Assembly: GCA_025531455.1 (NCBI GenBank)
Contig: JAMYHL010000174.1
Coordinates: 1-13,194 of the forward strand
Length of the DNA stretch: 13,194 nucleotides
Direction of reading: 5' to 3'
Source of the DNA: Apiotrichum sp. Y4204
Lineage: Eukaryota; Basidiomycota; Tremellomycetes; Trichosporonales; Trichosporonaceae
Positions 7,986 through 13,194 of the stretch are shown in pieces (the first letter of the stretch is position 1; the number at the start of each line of letters is the position of its first letter). The notes beneath the pieces are model-generated. The model saw nothing but the letters and a program-made list of their open reading frames with translations. It was not told where the DNA came from and did no database searches. Position numbers and translations under genes: made by a program.

Positions 7986-8853
7986 GGTGGGCTACAGGCA
8001 GGACTGGTGTGAAGAATGAGAAGCTGTAGTACTGTGAGCTGGGGGAGTGGTGGATGGTTGGTTGAGTATAGATATAAATTGGGGGAGGTGGGTGTATCTT
8101 GAGAGCGCGGGGGGAGGTGAGGTGAGTGGCTGTCAGACTCGGAAAGTGATCGATCGGTCGGCAGTGGAGCCGCGTACTGTTGAGGCTCGCGTACTTGACT
8201 AGTTGCCTGGCATGGTGCTCGTGCGCTTAGAACATGCCTGACTAGGACCTACCTTTGAGCTTTTTTGGAGCATGGAGCACGCGCCTACTCGGGCGGGAAC
8301 CAGCGGGCGCGGCGGGTACTATGCATGGGTGCATTGCGGCCTACATGCTTGCGACCATGCGACTTGCAACGTGCGACCTGCGTACGTGCAAACGGGTGGG
8401 CCCGCGGCCTGTGGCGTGCAGCCCGCGGGATTCCAGGCCGAGATGCCTTGACGGCGAAACGCGACGCACTACTGGCAAGCCCACATGATTTCTCGCATAT
8501 CCTATATCCGCTTTCCAAAGTCCTTTTCCCCCTCCATTGTCTTTGTATCGTTCGCCAACATTTGGCTACTGGACTGCACCGACCGTGCGTATGCGCAGTA
8601 TTGTTATAGCAGGCCGGTGGTATCGCCTTGGGGTTCATAGCTCCTTCCCCCGTAGAGCAAGCAACCTGGGGATCAACAGCCTCTGTGTGCTCTTGAGTTA
8701 GTTCAAATGAGAGTGGCATGTCTGGCTGAGCGCCTCCTGTGTGCCGCTTGGCTGCATGCTGTATGTTACAACACGTACTACTACAAATAATGCGACAGCT
8801 GCGCGATACCACGAGTCCCCATGGTCAGAGAGGGTTCTTCTCCTCACTGTCTT
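7986..8853. other. Intergenic region between transporter and lipase
   Basis: The side nearest 7986 is the transporter promoter: it is G-rich on the plus strand (C-rich on the minus strand), with an AT-rich ATAGATATAAATT at about 8068-8080, 85-95 bases upstream of the start. The centre (8280-8460) is GC-rich with many GCATG/CGTGC words. A 175-codon open frame on the minus strand (8812-8285) has no recognisable domain and is not called. No RNA gene was recognised. Confidence 0.5.
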
Positions 8854-9839
8854 TCACTCCTCGAGAGACTTGCAGTCGAACTCAGCAATGCGGACACCGG
8901 CAAACTGACCGAGATGGACCAAGAGCTCTACACTCCGGAAGAACGACAGCAAACCGTGTCCAAGCCCAAGGTCTCCTTGACATTCGTCGTTTTCCTGTTG
9001 GGAGCATGAAATGAGGGTTTGGTCGCCCGCGTCCTGAATCCACACTTCGTTTCCTGGATGCACGTAGCCAAACTCGCGGGGCGGTAGTTGTGAGACGATG
9101 TCATTGAGGTTGGTCATGTGTTGTGCTGATCGTCCAAGAGTGTCAGCGACACAGTCTGCCCATTTTTGGTTCCCCACCCGAGGAACCGCAAATCCCCGTA
9201 CTATCACTTTGGCATCGACCATCGTGCGCTGAAGGTGAACACCGACGAGATAGGCTAATGCCCCTCCCAGCGAATGCCCAACAACGAGCACATCTCGCCG
9301 CCCAGAGCGTACCTGTTCACCCACAGCGGAATTAATATCATCCACCATGCGTCCAAACGCTCGCTGGAAACCCCGATGTACTTTGACGCCCTTGGTACCC
9401 GGGAACCACTTCTTGTTCGCGGCTACGCGCCCATATTTGAGATCACTGAGGATGGAACTGCGGCTCTGAATGTTGGTGCCGGTGATCGAAACCACGACGT
9501 GGGTGTCATTCAGCGCAACGTACCAGAAAGGTGTTGCGCAATTATCACCTTCGTGGCAACGACCGTGGGTTTGCTGCCCAAAGAATCGCAGGGTTCACCG
9601 CAATTCCATCTGTCCACAGCTGTGGCGCACAGTACGCAGCCCTGCGTGTCAGTTGTCATTCGCTGCCACCAGCGTTGGGGGATCGAGCCTTACCCGGCAT
9701 GGTTGGCGGGTTCTATCCACGTGTCAATGACATCCTTTGAAGGTAGAGTAGCAGTCTGAAGTTTATGGCTGCGAGGCACCGGGCTCGCCGCCACGCCCAA
9801 TCCAGCGGCCAGCGCTCGGATGAGTCGGGATGTCAGCAT
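8854..9839 (-). pseudogene. Secreted class-3 (alpha/beta hydrolase) lipase, frameshifted in the given sequence
   Basis: Triacylglycerol lipase family. Exon 1 is 9839-9694 (MLTSRLIRALAAGLGVAASP, signal-peptide-like), a 52-nt intron spans 9693-9642, and exon 2 is 9641-8854. The catalytic elbow GHSLGG is clear, with H immediately before the nucleophilic Ser; the acid residue is probably the D of NLNDIVSQLPP and the histidine that of VHLGQFAGV. Other family segments are VVVSITGTN, KVHRGFQRAFGRM, VPRVGNQKWADCV and PPREFGYVHPGNEVWI. Near the start of exon 2 the expected order A-A-Y-C, then W-N-C-G-x-x-C, then G-D-N-C-A-T-P-F-W is present but in three successive frames, each step equal to loss of one base (about 9629-9609 and 9551-9546). 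Adding two bases gives exactly 312 codons, a normal size. Either a recent pseudogene or two sequencing errors; everything else in the gene is intact. Confidence 0.8.
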
Positions 9840-10917
9840 GTGAGTAGCGAAGGGAGCCAGTGAAAGTCAACTACAACTGATCCTTAAAGGAGGGCAGGGT
9901 GCTCAGGTGTAATCAGCCAGCCCTATCAGACGAGCGACAGATCTTATACGTCTAGCTCTGGTCAAACTGATGAACGAGAGAGAATGATGGCTGACAGTAT
10001 TCGACGAAACATGCATGATTCACACGAAAGCGCTCGCGTGTGAAGGGGTTGACAACCTGTGCAAGGCGAGGGTCGATGCTTGCACAATCCTGTGCGCGGG
10101 GGCCAAAAACATGCCCCACAATGTCGCGCTTGGCACAATGTCCTCAGCGTCCATGGGAACAAAGCACTTGACCGGACGAGCTTGGGGGTCCCATGTGTAA
10201 TCAAAGAGCGCAAAGAAAAGAAAGCAAAAAATGGATGAGAGGACAAAAGCGTTAGTGACAAGAAAAAAAGAAAAAGCAAGTGAAGAGCAGAAACAGACGC
10301 CGCAGAAGCATGGAAAGCGCTACTTTGACCACTGTCTCGGCGTACAACGACAGCAAGGGGAGAAACAAAACCTCAGATTTGAAACGTGAGGTGCGACGGT
10401 GAGGTAGCGAAGTGCATACAGCCGAAGGGCGGTCTATGGCTTGAGATCTCGGGATCCTCATCGCCCGTCGGTAGTGATACACCTGTGATACAGTGACAAG
10501 CAACAGCAGCGCGATGAACCTTCCTGTTCCTTCGACGGGTCCAAACGGCGTGCGTGGTACACGGCCCTCTCCTGTTGAGATGGCATTGGATCTCCTTTCG
10601 AGAAGCAGGACTTGATTTGCGGCCTACACACGCACTTGAGCTGTAAACGCGCACTCTGACATCGCAGCGCAGAGGGTCGAGACAGAGGGGGTGTCGGAAA
10701 CAGGGCAAGTTTGAAGAAGTCTCGAGAGAGAAGGGGACCGGCGTCATGCATCCATGCACAAGCATGCAGGCACAGCTGCACAGCGCGTTTGTCTACATCA
10801 CGTGACGCACATCGTTCTATCCACGATGATCCGACGATCACCCATTGACCCATTACAGCCCCCACTATACCACTACATTGATCACCGCCAGAGAGCAAGC
10901 CAGGCCGGTCATGCCGG
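9840..10917. other. Gene-poor region upstream of the lipase
   Basis: Adjacent to 9840 is the presumed lipase promoter. An 8-bp perfect inverted repeat (TTCACACG at 10019-10026 and CGTGTGAA at 10037-10044) could form a small hairpin. Bases 10200-10290 are purine-rich on the plus strand, that is CT-rich on the minus strand, resembling the promoter tract before RPL22. Just beyond it, 10015-10200 is open on both strands in codon-aligned antisense frames and neither was recognised. A CACGTGA E-box-like word is at about 10799-10805. No gene is called. Confidence 0.45.
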
Positions 10918-11300
10918 TCAGCCGAGCTCAGCCTGCAAGTCGAGAATGAAAGTCTCGCCGTCCTCGGGTGAGATGACAAGCTTACCTTCAACCCAAATGC
11001 AGGTGGCGACGTGGCGACTCTTCAAGATATCATACGCCTGGGGGTTTTCGCCACCCATAGGCAATTCGGCGATTGGCAGCGTACCCAACAGCTGCACGTT
11101 GCACTGTCCAGCAAAAGCGCCCAGAGCGTCTCAAGCGTCGAGGCTGATGCAAGTAGCATGCGCGCAAGCGTGGAAAAGGTATAGCCGGTATAGGGAGACA
11201 CCTGACACATTCCTGGGATCGCCGGACAGACCTCCCCCTTTTCCTGGTGCTTACTCAATAGTTCTTCTTCGAATTGTGGCCTCCGCAAATCATCCGGCGC
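10918..11300 (-). pseudogene. Unrecognised coding segment, probable remnant of a gene
   Basis: The last 70 codons before the TGA at 10920-10918 read like real protein (QCNVQLLGTLPIAELPMGG, AYDILKSRHVATCIWVEGKL, ETFILDLQAELG). Upstream, a frame containing PDDLRRPQFEEELLSKHQ ends in a good donor (GTAAGC at 11254). Splicing to the AG at 11203-11202 (53-nt intron) puts the next exon in the frame of the C-terminal segment, but one TGA at 11133-11131 interrupts it. So either a nonsense mutation has hit the gene or the intron boundaries differ. Another possible intron (GTAAGC after WVEG, 51 nt, in frame) confuses the end. No start codon or family was identified. Confidence 0.35.
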
Positions 11301-11338
11301 CCAGGGGCAGTGCGTATTGGATCAGTGCCCACTGGGTG

Positions 11339-11361
11339 CATGGGCGCATGGGCACATGGGC
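11339..11361 (+). repeat. Three tandem 8-bp CATGGGCR units
   Basis: CATGGGC begins at 11339, 11347 and 11355 with an exact period of eight bases. Related words (GCATGC, GGGCCATGGGCCATG) continue to about 11410, making 11330-11410 a CATG-rich simple-sequence patch. Confidence 0.8.
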
Positions 11362-11561
11362 AAGGCGCATGCTACGCATGCGACGCACAAATGATGGGCC
11401 ATGGGCCATGATCCCGTGATCGCATGAAGGTCACGATGCAGATGACGCACTTTGGCCGGGGTTCTAGTACGGCACAGAGTGGAGATGGAAACCCCACCGG
11501 CCCCACCGATTTTCCCCGGATGCTCCCCACTAGGGCCGCGCCACGAACGGCACAGAAGAGA

Positions 11562-11837
11562 TCACATCACATGAGGCACAACGGGGGGGGTGAACAGAGG
11601 CACGACAACCATCCGCATGATGGTGAGAGGCCATGACAGGTGTGTCGATCTCACGGTCAGCCAGCGCTGCATTTGTGCAGTAGCCTCCTCCAGTTGCTGG
11701 TCAAGTCGATGAGTAACTGTGACAGCGCGGAGCGGTGGGCTTTGAGTTCCAAATAAGTTCAGTGCCAGATTATGTCCACCTGCGCTGTGGCATTTGTCTA
11801 GCCTACTGAGCATTGTGAAGTTGGCCGATCTAGCCAT
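11562..11837 (-). CDS. Hypothetical short protein, weak
   Basis: A 91-codon frame opens with an ATG in good context (CCCGATGGC) and reads MARSANFTMLSRLDKCHSA, later AVTVTHRLDQQLEEATAQMQ. The frame remains open upstream to about 11915. A micro-intron is possible at 11779-11740 (GTGGAC to AAAG, about 40 nt); it would switch the second half to another open frame that ends sooner. No domain, signal peptide or family was recognised, and the surroundings are gene-poor, so this may be chance or a remnant. Confidence 0.2.
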   Translation of the reverse strand: MARSANFTMLSRLDKCHSAGGHNLALNLFGTQSPPLRAVTVTHRLDQQLEEATAQMQRWLTVRSTHLSWPLTIMRMVVVPLFTPPVVPHVM

Positions 11838-12640
11838 CGGGACGGTCGGGACAGAGACGGTCTGGCCGTCAGCGAGCGCGGAAGCTCGGAAGTCTATTTC
11901 TCAATCCAGCCCACGCTCCTCCCCCCTCCCCCGCCGCCGGAGGGTGTCTGAGTGCATGAGTGCAATCGTCCACCCGGTTTATTAGCGCTTTTTTGTAGTA
12001 CTAATTTATGACAGTCCTGCACTTGCGGCCCAATGCTCCGAAAAGCCCCGCATCCGGAGAACCGGAGACCCCAACCCATTCCTGGGCATGCCTGGGTTAT
12101 GCTGGTGTACTGGTACATGCAGTACAAGCCATCACGGAATTTGCTCTACTACTGGTGATCTACTATGCCAAGCGGCCAACCAACATGTACCAACACCCCA
12201 TCGCCGGCAAAAACAAGACCGCGGCGTTGGACCTCAGTTGGGGGGGATGTCAGACATCATAATATTATGCGATAGGCTCTCGGTATGTTATCAGCAATTC
12301 CAGCAAGCAGAACACTCAAAAGGACAGCAGGTTAGACAGAGGGGTAATGGCAGCAGTTGCTGCCACTGGAGTGATGGTGTGCTGCTCGGGAGAGTATAGT
12401 AGTGCAATAGGTGATGGAGGTGCCATGGTTTCCACTTCTTCACCAGGGATCAGAGACCTACTCAAACCGGAGCAAGACTGCGGCACAGATGTCATGTCCA
12501 GTATCCAGTACGAGCAGTCGCCTCAATTTCTGTCGGACCATGATGTATAAACGACATGATATACATGATTGCAGGGGATGGGAGGTGCAGTATGTGATGA
12601 CGAGTTGACCGGGTGGGGTCACCCAGCTCATGGGATCATG
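11838..12640. other. Region without recognised genes
   Basis: Several overlapping open frames exist on both strands but none gives a coherent protein, splice pattern or known motif. A G/C-rich run (C on the plus strand) at about 11915-11940 and scattered GTAC-rich words are the only notable elements. Nothing is annotated. Confidence 0.5.
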
Positions 12641-12811
12641 CGCTCAGCCCTCAGCGCCTCAGCGCTCTCAGCTAGTAGTGAATCAATCTAGTACCGAGTG
12701 AGATCAGCTTGTCGTTGCGTCAGTGCCTCAGTGATCAGTGCGCGCAGTGCGTCAGCATGTCACATCAGTGGGCCAGCCCAGGCAATGCGCCAGTGCGCCA
12801 GTCCGCCAGTG
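12641..12811 (+). repeat. Degenerate short repeat rich in GCGTCAGT / GCGCCAGT words
   Basis: Imperfect units of 8-11 bases based on CAGTGC, GCCTCAG and GCGCCAGT recur from about 12641 to 12811 (for example GCGTCAGTGCCTCAGTG, GCGCAGTGCGTCAG and GCGCCAGTGCGCCAGTCCGC), followed by an A/G run at 12814-12839. It looks like a decayed minisatellite. Apparent frames across it are low complexity. Confidence 0.65.
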
Positions 12812-12994
12812 GCAAAAGAAAAAAAAAAGAAGAAAAAAGTGGGAGGCGCAAAAAAAGAAATTTCAGTCAGCCAGCCAGCTGCAGCCAGAGAGGCTGGCAC
12901 ACGGAGGAGAAAATCTTCCACATGCAATCCATGGTCCATGCGTCGGGTCCCTGAATGGGATAGATACACCGTAAAGTCAATCCTCAAGGCATGA

Positions 12995-13140
12995 GAGCAG
13001 AGGCCACTGGCCATTGACTAGGGGCAAAAGGCACACACAGTGTACAGATAGACACACACCATACGGTGAGTGGTACACACAGCGCTGGTCGGCCGGATAG
13101 GCCGGACAAGGAAAAGACAGGGGCACAGGGCGCAGAGCTT
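12995..13140. other. Short non-coding stretch before the terminal homopolymers
   Basis: CACACA-rich words at about 13031-13080 and a GGCCGGATAGGCCGG near-palindrome at about 13091-13105 are visible. There is no coding signal. Confidence 0.4.
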
Positions 13141-13194
13141 GGGGGTGGGGGGGGGGGGGGGGGGGGGGGGGTTTTTTTTTTTAAAAGCCCCCCC
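13141..13194. repeat. Homopolymer block at the window edge (G25, T11, A4, C7)
   Basis: The last 54 bases are G5-T-G25-T11-A4-G-C7. The C run is complementary to part of the G run, so the end could fold back on itself. It lacks any telomere-like unit (no TTAGGG-type period). An assembly or amplification artefact at a contig end is the simplest reading. Confidence 0.75.

Noticed and set aside
8285..8812. 175-codon minus-strand open frame
   Set aside because: Cys/Arg/His-rich translation of GC-rich spacer; no family resemblance and no splice or promoter support.
9577..9601. A 25-nt intron (GTGAAC to GGCAG) that would restore one lipase frame
   Set aside because: It is shorter than any intron otherwise supported here and would remove the conserved W-N-C-G-x-x-C region; two base losses explain the data better.
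9123..9759. Plus-strand frames across the lipase
   Set aside because: They are antisense to the lipase, whose catalytic motifs establish the minus strand as coding.
10458..10991. 177-codon minus-strand open frame
   Set aside because: No domain, no start context, and it overlaps the end of the 10918-11300 segment in another frame.
10754..11419. 221-codon plus-strand open frame
   Set aside because: It crosses the CATGGGC repeat and is antisense to a better protein-like minus-strand segment. Its translation is biased and unrecognised.
13141..13194. Telomere
   Set aside because: The G-rich end has no repeating unit such as TTAGGG or TTAGGGGG; it is pure homopolymers.

Overview
The window looks like nuclear DNA of a basidiomycete fungus. 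Protein-coding genes are split by many GT-AG introns, branch sites are of CTAAC/CTGAC/CTCAC type, a ribosomal-protein gene sits behind pyrimidine tracts, and the proteins are fungal families. Placement in Tremellomycetes (Cryptococcus/Trichosporon relatives) is an inference from a homeodomain gene lying next to RPL22; both are residents of the Cryptococcus mating-type (MAT) locus. All gene models were assembled by hand from reading frames, splice signals and family motifs.

Layout. 1-465: spacer with a GATA cluster that contains the fungal iron-regulator consensus. 466-2458 (+): seven-exon ferric reductase. 2605-2811: two long pyrimidine tracts. 2847-3490 (+): RPL22, with its start codon alone in exon 1. 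3682-4748 (-): homeodomain transcription factor with a canonical 60-residue HD2-like homeodomain, convergent with RPL22. 4749-5236: spacer with a TATA element and a C19 run. 5237-7985 (-): ten-exon vacuolar amino-acid transporter of the AVT3/4 type. 7986-8853: spacer. 8854-9839 (-): secreted class-3 lipase that carries two apparent one-base deletions. 9840-13194: gene-poor, repeat-speckled DNA with one probable gene remnant (10918-11300, -), one weak hypothetical ORF (11562-11837, -), and a homopolymer block at the window edge.

The main points are three. First, a lone HD2-type homeodomain gene beside RPL22 suggests a MAT/HD locus with a single HD gene and no divergent HD1 partner in this window. 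Second, introns are extremely small: of 24 inferred introns most are 34-44 nt, with a median near 40, and the homeodomain is interrupted by two 38-nt introns around a 12-nt exon that encodes V-R-T-W of the recognition helix. Third, the left part (ferric reductase through transporter) reads intact, while the right part shows decay (frameshifted lipase, nonsense-interrupted remnant, simple repeats). The genes do not form one pathway. Ferric reductase (iron uptake), RPL22 (ribosome), the HD factor (probable sexual identity), the vacuolar transporter and the lipase appear to be independent neighbours.
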